Shown here piece after piece: positions 26,195 through 34,371 of a stretch of 44,866 nt of DNA. Both the position numbers and the translations under genes were made by a program. The DNA lies in the NCBI GenBank assembly GCA_017545485.1, contig JAFWMY010000013.1:1-44866 (forward strand). The letters are read 5' to 3'. Source of the DNA: Candidatus Saccharimonadota bacterium. GTDB lineage: Bacteria > Patescibacteriota > Saccharimonadia > Saccharimonadales > Saccharimonadaceae. Numbering within the stretch: the first letter of the stretch is position 1; each line of letters opens with the position of its first letter. The notes under the pieces were generated by a model. That model did no database searches. It had not been told where the DNA came from and saw only the letters and a list, made by a program, of their open reading frames with translations.

Positions 26195-27943
26195 TTATTC
26201 ATTAGCTTTTACCAGCATCCACTTCTGATTATCGCCACCATGATTATCAAATATCACAATATTGCCAGATGGCGCCGCGTCTAATACTCTACTAGAACAT
26301 CTAGATATAATTTGGTAATAACCATTCTCGTCTTCTTCAAATAACCAATCCTGGTTACAATTTGAATGAAGCGGAAAAACATTCACCGGAGTAGAATTAG
26401 TAGTCCCAGCACCTTTAACATCAAATGCTGAACCCGTTTCTGCATTAATAATATTATAGAAACCGTCAGTTGAATCGTATTTTATTTCAAATATTTGGTT
26501 TTCTGCATCGGTAGTTTTTCTTTGATAAGTTTGTAATTTTCCAGTTGCCACTAAGCCACCTCGAATATCGATTACCTTATCCGAATATTGTTTAGGGTTT
26601 AAGAAATACTTACCATCACTAATATTATGATCGTTTTCAACCTTTACCAGCATCCACTTCTGATTATCTCCATCATGATTATCAAATATTACTATATTGC
26701 CAGATGGCGCCGCGTCTAATACTCTACTAGAACATCTAGATATAATTTGGTAATAACCATTCTCGTCTTCTTCAAATAACCAATCCTGGTTACAATTTGA
26801 ATGAAGCGGAAAAACGTTCACCGGAGTAGAATTAACAGTCCCAGCACCCTTAACATCAAATGCTGAACCCGTTTCTGCATTAATAATATTATAGAAACCG
26901 TCAGTTGAATCGTATTTTATTTCAAATATTTGGTTTTCTGCATCGGTAGTTTTTCTTTGATAAGTCTGTAATCCGCCCGAAGTTACCAACCCACCTTTTA
27001 TATCAATAACTTTATCAGAATACACTTTAGGATATAGACGATATGTACCATCATCAATCGGTTGCTCGAATTCGCTCTCCGCCTCGTTGACTACTTCTTT
27101 TATAACGCCATCAGTTATCCCCCCAAACCAATCTTCAAAATACAAGTAAAAGTTTCTATTCCCATAAGCTCCACAATAAGCCGTTCCATACCCCGCAGCC
27201 AGTGCACCCTCATTTGGTTGGTATGGAGTATAACGATACAAAGCAGACGTAGCCAGCGATCTAATATTTACTATCGAACCGCCACACTCAGCATTTGGGT
27301 TATATTGCACATAGTTGTTTCCCAATGGATAATTCGTCCATCCGCCCGTTAAGACAGTATGAAATAGCGCCGCCGCTTTTCGTACCTGATTTTTAAATCC
27401 ATAGTACTGCGACGAACAAGGTGCCGTGTCTGGACAACCGTACCCAGTTGCCTTTCTATAATCACCGTTATTTGGAATCGGATCAGTAATTAGTGATGTT
27501 TCTTTTTGTAATAACACAATTAATACCTGCGGATTAATCTGATAATCTTGCGCCGCTTGCCAAATAATATGTGCTGCGGTTTCCCCAGAACCAATCACTT
27601 CGCCATCACCAAATTTTTCCTCTGATAAACAAACAAAATGTCCATCTTCAAAATGCCAAGTATAATTTGGATTAGCTGACAAAGCTAAATAATAATTATA
27701 ATTAGTATTCGGGCAACTATTCTTCTTGGTCAAAAATGCCTGAATCTCTTCTTCTGACATTGAATTATAATTACCCATCTGATAATCTGATATAATATAG
27801 CCCGGGTCAAATTTTTCTAACGAAGCTGCTAAAACATTTCCATTATTTATTTTGTGTCTCTGTATTAAGAACGTAAATAAAAACACCGCTACAAATACGC
27901 CTAATGCCATATACCATATTCTTTTACTTCTACGCCTTCTCAT
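26195..27943 (-). CDS. anchored lysozyme-like protein with two ricin-type lectin domains
   Basis: 582 residues. Basic N-terminus and one helix (about 9-26) anchor it, with the rest outside. About 40-275 form a cysteine-containing domain with ETAAHIIWQAAQDYQINPQVLIV, LQKETSL and YFEDWFGG; the helix-Glu pattern recalls lysozyme/transglycosylase-like domains of actinobacterial and TM7 surface proteins, but the fold is inferred. Two beta-trefoil lectin domains follow (about 290-435 and 436-580), each with QDW and QKW signature motifs and near-identical sequence. It could bind and cut host or self cell-wall glycans. Overlaps the upstream gene by four bases (ATGA). Confidence 0.8.
   Translation of the reverse strand: MRRRRSKRIWYMALGVFVAVFLFTFLIQRHKINNGNVLAASLEKFDPGYIISDYQMGNYNSMSEEEIQAFLTKKNSCPNTNYNYYLALSANPNYTWHFEDGHFVCLSEEKFGDGEVIGSGETAAHIIWQAAQDYQINPQVLIVLLQKETSLITDPIPNNGDYRKATGYGCPDTAPCSSQYYGFKNQVRKAAALFHTVLTGGWTNYPLGNNYVQYNPNAECGGSIVNIRSLATSALYRYTPYQPNEGALAAGYGTAYCGAYGNRNFYLYFEDWFGGITDGVIKEVVNEAESEFEQPIDDGTYRLYPKVYSDKVIDIKGGLVTSGGLQTYQRKTTDAENQIFEIKYDSTDGFYNIINAETGSAFDVKGAGTVNSTPVNVFPLHSNCNQDWLFEEDENGYYQIISRCSSRVLDAAPSGNIVIFDNHDGDNQKWMLVKVENDHNISDGKYFLNPKQYSDKVIDIRGGLVATGKLQTYQRKTTDAENQIFEIKYDSTDGFYNIINAETGSAFDVKGAGTTNSTPVNVFPLHSNCNQDWLFEEDENGYYQIISRCSSRVLDAAPSGNIVIFDNHGGDNQKWMLVKANE
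26211..27010. repeat. 435-bp tandem duplication encoding the two lectin domains
   Basis: The copy starting at 26211 recurs at 26646 (period 435 bp, 145 codons) with only scattered substitutions, including silent ones, for about 365 bp; the borders (about 26575-26645) are more divergent. The high DNA identity points to a recent duplication or to gene conversion between the copies. Confidence 0.9.
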
Positions 27944-28491
27944 ATATTCACTACCCCGCTAATCATCCCTTTTTTTGAGCCACTATCTAATTCAATCATT
28001 AACTCAGCTTCTCCAGCTCCCAAATCGTTAGCATCAATATCAAATCCTTCACATGTCGCCGTTGAAGCATTATCAATTATGTTTACCGTGTCGCTATAGA
28101 TTTCCGCATTATTTCTTTTAATTATCAATTTACAACTACCATTATTTAAATACTGATCAATGTTTATCCTAATCATCAATTTACCATCCACTACCTGTGC
28201 AAATGTTATCGCGCCGGATAGTTCCAAAGCATCATTTGGATTGTCTCCATCATATTGTTCAACTTTTTCCTTTTCTGCCCAATCTATAGTTTCCCCTTCA
28301 TCTTCTTTCTTGTCGTCACTATCTTCACTCTCTATTTGTACAACTTTCTCGTCCCGTACATCTCTTCCATCATCTTTGTCTTTAAAATAACTATTCCAAA
28401 CTAAATAAACTACGACAGCCGCAGCAATCAAAAGAACCAGCATCAATAGCCAGTATATCCATTTTTTGTTTCTTTTTCGTTTTTGTGCCAT
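27940..28491 (-). CDS. membrane-anchored hypothetical protein
   Basis: 183 residues. Basic N-terminus (MAQKRKRNKK), one hydrophobic helix at about 12-31, then a very acidic linker (about 35-85, many Asp/Glu) and a compact C-terminal domain of about 95 residues (from LSGAITFAQVV on) with alternating strands and two cysteines (GSCK, ATCEG) that may form a disulfide outside the cell. I do not recognise the domain; it resembles a small beta-sandwich. It precedes and overlaps the lysozyme-like/lectin gene by four bases, so the two are coupled and may form a surface complex. Upstream AGGATATTT is the likely ribosome binding site. Confidence 0.75.
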   Translation of the reverse strand: MAQKRKRNKKWIYWLLMLVLLIAAAVVVYLVWNSYFKDKDDGRDVRDEKVVQIESEDSDDKKEDEGETIDWAEKEKVEQYDGDNPNDALELSGAITFAQVVDGKLMIRINIDQYLNNGSCKLIIKRNNAEIYSDTVNIIDNASTATCEGFDIDANDLGAGEAELMIELDSGSKKGMISGVVNI

Positions 28492-28562
28492 AAATTACAA
28501 ATATCCTACTATTTATATAGCATAATCACTCCAATAAAGCAATACCGTTGTCTATAAACCAA

Positions 28563-28889
28563 CTACTCTAAATCTATACCTAGAATGCCTGCCGCTTCTT
28601 CGAGAATTTTTTTCTCTTCTTCTGAACACTCTAACATTTTTATCTTAAATAGTTCTACTGTTTCTTCATGTTTATAATCCAATACTTCTAAAGATCTCGC
28701 AGCGCCTGGCACCTTTCGTAAAACTCCTTTTTGGACTAAATTATCAATATGTTCCGCCACTGCTGATACCGAAGAAAGCCCCAATCCGGCCTGTATTTCT
28801 CGATAAGAAGGAGAATAACCTTTTTCTTCAGTAAAATCCTTCAAATAATCCAAAACCGCTAATTGTTTTTTTGTTAATTTAATGCTCAT
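28563..28889 (-). CDS. LexA-like winged-helix DNA-binding protein without protease domain
   Basis: 108 residues. Residues 1-68 match the LexA N-terminal domain: LTKKQLAVLDYLKDFTEEKGYSPSYREIQ, then the recognition helix region LGLSSVSAVAEHIDNLVQKGVLRK and ARSLEVL. In full LexA (about 200 residues) a self-cleaving S24 protease with a Ser-Lys pair follows; here it is replaced by about 35 residues of charged helix (from ETVELFKIKM to the end). It therefore cannot undergo RecA-triggered autocleavage. It may be a constitutive or differently controlled repressor, perhaps of its own promoter and the divergent LCP gene only 18 bases away. The stop is not followed by a visible terminator. Confidence 0.88.
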   Translation of the reverse strand: MSIKLTKKQLAVLDYLKDFTEEKGYSPSYREIQAGLGLSSVSAVAEHIDNLVQKGVLRKVPGAARSLEVLDYKHEETVELFKIKMLECSEEEKKILEEAAGILGIDLE

Positions 28890-28926
28890 ATGCTATAATT
28901 ATAAACAATGGATAAAAATAAATCAA
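28871..28926. promoter_or_regulatory. bidirectional promoter with overlapping, mirror-image -10 boxes
   Basis: Plus strand: TTGTTA (28871-28876), 17 bases, TGC-TATAAT (28894-28899), ATG 28908. Minus strand: TTGATT (28921-28926), 17 bases, TATAAT (28898-28903), ATG 28889. The shared core TATAATTATA at 28894-28903 is a perfect palindrome, the intergenic gap is 18 bases, and each -35 lies inside the other gene's first codons. Both transcripts should start about two bases before their ATG. The two polymerases cannot bind together. Confidence 0.85.
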
Positions 28927-30641
28927 TCGATGGGCTAGTCTCTCGTCGCACTAAAGTTGCGACGACCAAAAAAACATCGCCCAAAAAAACTGTGGCAAAA
29001 TCTGCAAATTTACCCACAACTACCAAGCATAGTACTAAATCATCTACTAAAAAGCACACTGTAACTAACACTAAGAAAACCACTAAATCCCAAATAACCG
29101 TTCAAAACGCTGATTCAATTCCCAATCAAGAAGAGATTGCTCAAGCCGTTGAAGCAAAATCTGAAGCTGAAATTAATACTGACTTTTTAAAGCCAACTCA
29201 GGTCTTCGACTTCGATTCCGACAGTGGCGAATTACACGCCTCAGAATCAAAAGATGATAATTCCCAAAAAGTTCCAGCCAAACCAAAGAAGCTTAAGAAA
29301 GAGAAAAAACCCGTGTCAAAAAAACGTAGAATTATCACAAGTATACTTTTAATAATCGTCCTAATACTTATTGGTGGTGTTTCCTGGTTAGTTCTTTGGG
29401 GTAATGACATTATTGCCAAAATTACCGGCGGCCAAGGCAACGTCCTTGATCTTATCAAATTTATCGAGCCAACCTACGAACGATTAAAAACCGACGACAA
29501 TGGTCGTACTAATATTCTCGCTTTTGGAACTAGTGGATACAACATGGATGGCGATGAAGGTAATGGTGTACACGATGGAGCCCAACTAACCGATTCTATT
29601 ATGGCAATCAGCCTTAATCAAGACACTGGCGACATGGCTATGGTTTCACTTCCTCGTGATTTAAAAGCATCTCTTACTTGTACGGCCACTGGTAAAATTA
29701 ATGAAATTTATTGGTGCAACGGCGGCGGCGGCGATGCCTCAACCGAAACGGAAGCCGCAGCGGCTCAAGCTCTCATGAATGAAGTTGGAACGATTCTTGG
29801 TATGGATTTCCAATACTTTGCACATCTCAACTGGGGATCATTAGTTCAAATCGTTGACACACTTGGCGGTATCAATATTACGCTTGATGAAGGTATTTAT
29901 GACTACTATTGGACAGGAGCCGTCTTTGAACCTGGTATTGAATACACTATTGATGGTGGACAAGCATTAGGACTTGCGCGCGCCCGTCATGGAACCACCG
30001 GTGGCGATTTTAGCCGTGGTGCTTCTCAACAAAAAATTCTCGTAGGTATCAAAAAGAAAATTACCGAAAAAGATTTATCCCTAAACGATATCATGAGTCT
30101 TGCTAGTACACTTGGCGAAAATCTCCGTACTAATTTTTCCCTCGAAGAAATAAAATCTATCGCCCATCTTTCTTACGATTTTGATTTTGATAGTATGCGT
30201 CAAATATCTCTCTATCCAGACTATATGACTACTGGCAGCATTAATGGCATTTCATATGTACTTCCACGCGGTGGTGCCGGCTACTATGCTTCTATTCAGG
30301 AATATGTTACAAAGATGCTAGACAACGACCCACGTGTTTATGAAGATCCTACAATTCTCATATTAAATGCCACCGAAACAGTGGGCCTAGCATCAGACGA
30401 GCAACGCGTCCTAGAAGAAGAAGGCTATCTACGTATTGATGCCGATAATGCTCCAGAAGGCGATTTCCCTGATCAATATATGCTTTACGTCTTAGATGGC
30501 ACCACAAAAGGTACTCAAAAAATGCTAGAAGAAAAGTATTCTACTACTGCAAAAACTTATAATGAATTACCAGAAACCATCTCACATGATTATAATTTCG
30601 TTCTTATTCTCGGCGAACAAACTTCTGATTCTCAAGAATAA
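28908..30641 (+). CDS. LytR-CpsA-Psr (LCP) family ligase
   Basis: 577 residues. A long Lys/Thr/Ser-rich cytosolic tail (about 1-140), one membrane helix (about 141-163, IITSILLIIVLILIGGVSW), then the extracellular LCP domain: TNILAFGTSGY, LTDSIMAISLN, MVSLPRDLKASL with the phosphate-binding Arg-Asp, VQIVDTLGGINI, LARARHGTTGGDFSRGASQQK. A C-terminal LytR_C-like domain follows (about 480-577, PTILILNATETVGLA). LCP enzymes transfer polymers from undecaprenyl pyrophosphate to peptidoglycan or proteins, so it is the candidate attaching the polymer made by the 9631-26194 genes. Leaderless start, opposite the LexA-like gene. Confidence 0.94.
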   Translation: MDKNKSIDGLVSRRTKVATTKKTSPKKTVAKSANLPTTTKHSTKSSTKKHTVTNTKKTTKSQITVQNADSIPNQEEIAQAVEAKSEAEINTDFLKPTQVFDFDSDSGELHASESKDDNSQKVPAKPKKLKKEKKPVSKKRRIITSILLIIVLILIGGVSWLVLWGNDIIAKITGGQGNVLDLIKFIEPTYERLKTDDNGRTNILAFGTSGYNMDGDEGNGVHDGAQLTDSIMAISLNQDTGDMAMVSLPRDLKASLTCTATGKINEIYWCNGGGGDASTETEAAAAQALMNEVGTILGMDFQYFAHLNWGSLVQIVDTLGGINITLDEGIYDYYWTGAVFEPGIEYTIDGGQALGLARARHGTTGGDFSRGASQQKILVGIKKKITEKDLSLNDIMSLASTLGENLRTNFSLEEIKSIAHLSYDFDFDSMRQISLYPDYMTTGSINGISYVLPRGGAGYYASIQEYVTKMLDNDPRVYEDPTILILNATETVGLASDEQRVLEEEGYLRIDADNAPEGDFPDQYMLYVLDGTTKGTQKMLEEKYSTTAKTYNELPETISHDYNFVLILGEQTSDSQE

Positions 30642-30681
30642 AATATGACCCAATTAATAAATCGGGTCATATTATTTTTAT
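30642..30681. terminator. intrinsic terminator after the LCP gene
   Basis: 10-bp stem AATATGACCC (30642-30651) and GGGTCATATT (30664-30673), followed by ATTTTTAT. The A-rich left flank also gives some T-tract on the opposite strand, serving the convergent khpB end. Confidence 0.8.
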
Positions 30682-30688
30682 AGCACCA

Positions 30689-31147
30689 TTAATTCTTTTT
30701 ACTTATTATTAATTTTCGCTCTCGCCCTTCCCCCTCTGAATGAGTTTCGATGTCCGAATAATCACCTGCCAACTTATGTACTACACGCCTATCTGCCGCG
30801 TTTAAATTTATCTCCATTGGTTCACCAGTTTTTCTTACTTTTGCAATCCATCCTTCCGCTTTTTCCGCAATCCTGTCCGCTCTCTGTCTCTTATAATTTG
30901 CTACATCCACATTAACTCTGGTTAACTCTGCTTCTTTTGAGACTAAAGCCATCGAAACAATGTGTTGCAGAGCTCTCAAATTATCCGCATTTCGTCCAAT
31001 TAAGAGCGAGTTGAGAGAAGTAGATGGTACCGAGAGCTGAATTACTTCATCATCTATTGTTGAAGTGACTGCTACGTTTATTCCAAAAAAACTCAGCAGA
31101 TCTTCCAGATATCGACTTGCAAATCTAATAGATTCATCTTTATTCAT
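30689..31147 (-). CDS. khpB: KhpB/Jag-type RNA-binding protein (KH + R3H)
   Basis: 152 residues. KH domain with the GxxG-type loop IGRNADNLRALQ at about 50-61 and an R3H domain near 108-150 (LNAADRRVVHKLAG, with Arg-x3-His). The Jag_N domain found in Firmicutes is missing, as in many actinobacteria. It binds RNA in the cytoplasm and in other bacteria affects cell division and cell-wall synthesis. It is the last gene of the rpmH-rnpA-yidC-khpB cluster, four bases after the yidC stop, with AGGAGATAAT before its ATG. Confidence 0.93.
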   Translation of the reverse strand: MNKDESIRFASRYLEDLLSFFGINVAVTSTIDDEVIQLSVPSTSLNSLLIGRNADNLRALQHIVSMALVSKEAELTRVNVDVANYKRQRADRIAEKAEGWIAKVRKTGEPMEINLNAADRRVVHKLAGDYSDIETHSEGEGRERKLIISKKN

Positions 31148-31151
31148 GTTA

Positions 31152-32261
31152 TTATCTCCTTTTCTTTTTAATATCTTTTGCGGAGATGCGAGTTATTTTT
31201 GTTCCTGTTTTTTTATTTTCTACCACCTGAGCTTCTTTTATATTTCTAAGTTCTTTTAATACCACCTTATCAGTCATGTCATCAATTTCACGACTAATAC
31301 TTTTTAAGATAATCTTTTGTTGAAGTACGGTAATTATATTGGATAAGAAATAATAAAATGACAAAGCTCCATTAAGATTAAACATAATAATAAACATCAT
31401 TATTGGCATCATTGCCGACATTTGTCCACTCGTTATATTAGAGATATCTGCATCATCTATTTCTTTACCATCCTTAGCTTCTTTCAAAATATCCCTAAAT
31501 TTCTTTCTCTTTTCTGATTTTCCAGAAGGCATTTGTTGTTTTGTTACTAAATATTGCACCACACTAGCCAGAATTGCACATGTCAAAATAAACAAAGCAC
31601 TCCATGAAAAGTTTCCAGTAATCACATCACTCGCTTTTACATCCAATCTAATTGCTCCAAATAACTGCGGATGGAAATCGTATGGTGTTTTTTCTTCCTT
31701 AGGAATCTCCGTATTGGTTAAATCTGCCAAATATACTTTCTGTTTATCCTCTAACACCCGTATTTCAGAACCTTCATAAGCCACAATATCGTAAGCCCTA
31801 TTCATTAAATTATCTTGTGGCAAAGGAGTGGCAATCACTCTAATCGCCGAAAAAATTGCAATAAAAATCGGAAGCTGAATAAACAATGTCAAAATCGAAG
31901 CAAATGGCTTCACGTTGTATCTTTTATATAAATCCATTGTCTGTAGAGATTCAAGCTGTTTATTACCCTTACAATTCTTTTTTATTTGCGTTAGTTCAGG
32001 TTGTAGCTTTCGCATTAATCTTGTTTGGTTCAGCTGTTTACGAGAAAGCGGCCACATACAAAGTTTAACAATGATTGTAAATATAATAATAGCCAACCCA
32101 AAATCATGTACTAAATTAAAAATTACAAATAAAATATTAACGATTGGTCTTACTACAATTAAATCTATAAAATTAAATGGACTCCCGGTTAGAATCGAGC
32201 CCACCACAAAAATAATAAAGATCCCCCAATAGATATACTTTTTCACACTCTTCCTATCCAT
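31152..32261 (-). CDS. yidC: membrane protein insertase YidC/OxaA/SpoIIIJ
   Basis: 369 residues. An N-terminal helix, then the five-helix insertase core: IVNILFVIFNLVHDFGLAIIIFTIIV (in two segments), the cytosolic hairpin LSRKQLNQTRLMRKLQPELTQIKKN, ILTLFIQLPIFIAIFSAI, and the last helices around MMPIMMFIIMFN and GALSFYYFLSNIIT. It inserts proteins into the cytoplasmic membrane with SecYEG or alone. In the groove of the core, Lys (FTIIVKL) takes the place of the Arg conserved in most family members. Two enlarged soluble stretches, about 150-215 and 240-285, are larger than in the B. subtilis form. It overlaps rnpA by eight bases. Confidence 0.95.
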   Translation of the reverse strand: MDRKSVKKYIYWGIFIIFVVGSILTGSPFNFIDLIVVRPIVNILFVIFNLVHDFGLAIIIFTIIVKLCMWPLSRKQLNQTRLMRKLQPELTQIKKNCKGNKQLESLQTMDLYKRYNVKPFASILTLFIQLPIFIAIFSAIRVIATPLPQDNLMNRAYDIVAYEGSEIRVLEDKQKVYLADLTNTEIPKEEKTPYDFHPQLFGAIRLDVKASDVITGNFSWSALFILTCAILASVVQYLVTKQQMPSGKSEKRKKFRDILKEAKDGKEIDDADISNITSGQMSAMMPIMMFIIMFNLNGALSFYYFLSNIITVLQQKIILKSISREIDDMTDKVVLKELRNIKEAQVVENKKTGTKITRISAKDIKKKRR

Positions 32262-32613
32262 TCTCTTTATTATAGCACACTTTACTCTCTTCTATAAGAT
32301 TTCCAATCCTCTCCTGTAATACATCAAACGGCAATTTACCAATCTCATTAGAATAAACCACAAAAACATAATCCATTTTCTTAGGTATTGCATCAAAATT
32401 AAGCCTTAGGACTTCATATATCCTTCTTCTTAAATAATTTCTTCCTACTGCAGTTTTTTCAACCTTCTTTGATACAACAACCGCAAATCTAGTAAACCCT
32501 TTTGTGTTAGGAGCAAAAACCAAAGAAAACTGCTGCTGACGCACAGTCTTCCCGTGTTGATACACATATTTCACCCCCCCACGCGAATGAAACCGGTATT
32601 TTTTGCTTAACAT
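32254..32613 (-). CDS. rnpA: ribonuclease P protein component, RnpA
   Basis: 119 residues. Subunit of RNase P, which matures tRNA 5' ends together with the RNA subunit (not in this window). It begins MLSKKYRFHSRGGVKYVYQHGK and carries the central RNR-like element as VVSKKVEKTAVGRNYLRRRIYEVLR, where the usual R-N-x2-K-R-x2-R pattern appears as GRNYLRRRIYE. It lies seven bases after rpmH and overlaps yidC. Its presence shows RNase P is used although one tRNA promoter here leaves no 5' leader. Confidence 0.95.
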   Translation of the reverse strand: MLSKKYRFHSRGGVKYVYQHGKTVRQQQFSLVFAPNTKGFTRFAVVVSKKVEKTAVGRNYLRRRIYEVLRLNFDAIPKKMDYVFVVYSNEIGKLPFDVLQERIGNLIEESKVCYNKENG

Positions 32614-32620
32614 ACCCTAT

Positions 32621-32758
32621 CTAGGCCGTCAATCTAGCGCGACCTTTTAATCGACGACGAGCTAAAACCTTTCTTCCGTTTTTAGTCGCATTTCGCTTCA
32701 TAAAACCATGCTCAACTTTACGCTGTTTTTTGTGTGGTTGATAAGTCCTTTTTGGCAT
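32621..32758 (-). CDS. rpmH: 50S ribosomal protein L34, RpmH
   Basis: 45 residues, read directly from the minus strand: [19 protein letters not shown] at the start, then [21 protein letters not shown], ending in RLTA. This is the complete L34 pattern of a small, very basic protein of the large subunit. The ATG at 32758 follows AAGGAAT. It is the first gene of the minus-strand origin cluster and faces dnaA across oriC. Confidence 0.97.
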   Translation of the reverse strand: MPKRTYQPHKKQRKVEHGFMKRNATKNGRKVLARRRLKGRARLTA

Positions 32759-32803
32759 AAAATATTATTCCTTAAATTTTATTATTTTTCAACTTCTTGG
32801 TAT

Positions 32804-32832
32804 AGTATAACTCATTTTTCCACAATTTTCAA
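32804..32832 (-). promoter_or_regulatory. rpmH promoter
   Basis: Minus strand TTGAAA (32827-32832), 17 bases, TATACT (32804-32809). A leader of about 40 bases precedes rpmH. DnaA boxes at 32816-32824 and 32837-32845 overlap or touch this promoter. Confidence 0.7.
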
Positions 32833-32944
32833 GCACTTTTCCACATAGCATTTAGGGCTATAAACCAAATTGTGGAAAATACTCCCCCTGTTCAAGTATT
32901 CCTATATTACAACATGTTTTTTACCCCACAAAACCTGTGGAAAA
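32816..32944. other. oriC region with four identical DnaA boxes, rpmH-dnaA spacer
   Basis: Boxes TTTTCCACA at 32816-32824 and 32837-32845 (plus) and TGTGGAAAA at 32871-32879 and 32936-32944 (the same 9-mer inverted). All four are exactly the same, differing from the E. coli consensus TTATCCACA at one base. They form a symmetric pair of pairs between rpmH and dnaA. Together with the spacer after dnaA (34372-34645) this is the likely origin of replication. Confidence 0.85.
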
Positions 32945-32964
32945 CTATTTTTTCGTGCTATAAT
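32936..32964 (+). promoter_or_regulatory. dnaA promoter with a DnaA box over the -35
   Basis: TGTGGA (32936-32941), 17 bases, TGC-TATAAT (32959-32964). The -35 hexamer is the first part of the fourth DnaA box (32936-32944), so DnaA binding should repress its own synthesis. A strong AAAGGAGG at 32973-32980 precedes ATG 32992. Confidence 0.75.
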
Positions 32965-32991
32965 TAGTTCACAAAGGAGGTTACAAGACAT

Positions 32992-34371
32992 ATGTACGAC
33001 GTTTGGAAAAACGCACTCGCTGAAATCGAACAGCAAATTTCTTCTGCCAATTATTCGACTTGGTTCCAGGATACTTCCCTGATTTCCACTCAAAATGGCG
33101 ATATCAAAATCAATGTCAAAAATACCTTCTATGTTAAACAACTCCAAAATCGCTATTATGACATCATTAAAAAAGCTCTCGAAAACAATAATGTACCAGT
33201 TAAAACTATTAGTTTCGAAGTCCAAACAACCAATAGACATAAAATCCGTCCAAGAGAAATTACTAAGGACACATCTATTAATAATCATCTAAACGAAATT
33301 AGAAACTCTATTCATCCACAACCTAAGAATCATTTAAATTCATCTCTTTCTGAAACTGGCCTAAACCAAAAATATACCCTAGATACATTTATAGTAGGTT
33401 CAAACAACGATCTCGCCTTCTCTGCCGCTAAAAGCATTATAGATTCTCCTGGTACACGCTATAATCCATTCTTTTTATATGGTGGACCAGGTCTCGGAAA
33501 GACTCACCTTGTTCAAGCTATTGGTAATGAACTTATTAGACGCAATCCTAATTATCGTGTCTTTTATACACCAATTTCTCATTTTTATTCAGATTTTATT
33601 GATTCCATTCAAAACGGTAAAGGTAAAGAGTTTAATCGTAAGTTTCAAAAATTAGACTGTCTTATCATTGATGATTTTCAACTTATTGTAAACAAGGAAA
33701 AATCTCAAGAAGAATTTTTTAACATATTTAATGACCTTTACCAATTAAATAAACAAATTATCGTTACCAGTGATCGCTTACCAAATCAAATTAAAACCGT
33801 AGACGAACGTCTCGCCTCGCGTTTAACCTGGGCTGGCGCATTTGATCTTCAATTACCTAAGTTTGAAGATAAGTGTGCCATTCTTCGAGCAAAAGCCGAA
33901 CAAATTGGCGCTGAGATCGAAGAAGATGCTATTGAATATATCGCTGAAAATGTTAACACTAATATTCGTGACCTGGAGGGTAAATTTTCTACTATATTAT
34001 TAATGTCCGAGGTACGCGGTTTAACCCCATTAGAATTAATTCAAAACGGCTCTGTTAGTGTTGATACTACATCCAAGATGCGCCCAGTTTCACCTAAGCA
34101 AGTTGTTGAAAAAGTTGCAAAGTATTATGATTTATCAGTAGCAGAACTCAAAAGTAAATCCCGTGTCTCCCATATTATGTTAGCTCGTCAAGTTGCAATG
34201 TTTTTATTATCTAAAGAATTAAAATTAAGTACCAATAAAGTTGCTAGCGAAGTAAACGTCAAAGATCATACGACCGTGATGCATGGCATCAAAAAAATCG
34301 AAAAGAGCCTTAAACTCAATTTTACTCTTCGGGATCAAATTGAAGAAATAAAGGAGCGTTTATATGGATAG
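32992..34371 (+). CDS. dnaA: chromosomal replication initiator DnaA
   Basis: 459 residues. N-terminal domain I (WKNALAEIEQQIS, with YSTWF), a linker to about 120, then the AAA+ domain: Walker A GGPGLGKTH at 164-172, Walker B LIIDDFQLI near 225, sensor region VTSDRLPNQI, and the R-rich DERLASRLTWAGAF with the Arg finger area. The C-terminal helix-turn-helix contains VKDHTTVMHGIKKIEKS, the DnaA-box binding signature. It binds the boxes on either side of its gene and opens the origin. dnaN follows after a 274-bp box-containing spacer. Confidence 0.99.
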   Translation: MYDVWKNALAEIEQQISSANYSTWFQDTSLISTQNGDIKINVKNTFYVKQLQNRYYDIIKKALENNNVPVKTISFEVQTTNRHKIRPREITKDTSINNHLNEIRNSIHPQPKNHLNSSLSETGLNQKYTLDTFIVGSNNDLAFSAAKSIIDSPGTRYNPFFLYGGPGLGKTHLVQAIGNELIRRNPNYRVFYTPISHFYSDFIDSIQNGKGKEFNRKFQKLDCLIIDDFQLIVNKEKSQEEFFNIFNDLYQLNKQIIVTSDRLPNQIKTVDERLASRLTWAGAFDLQLPKFEDKCAILRAKAEQIGAEIEEDAIEYIAENVNTNIRDLEGKFSTILLMSEVRGLTPLELIQNGSVSVDTTSKMRPVSPKQVVEKVAKYYDLSVAELKSKSRVSHIMLARQVAMFLLSKELKLSTNKVASEVNVKDHTTVMHGIKKIEKSLKLNFTLRDQIEEIKERLYG

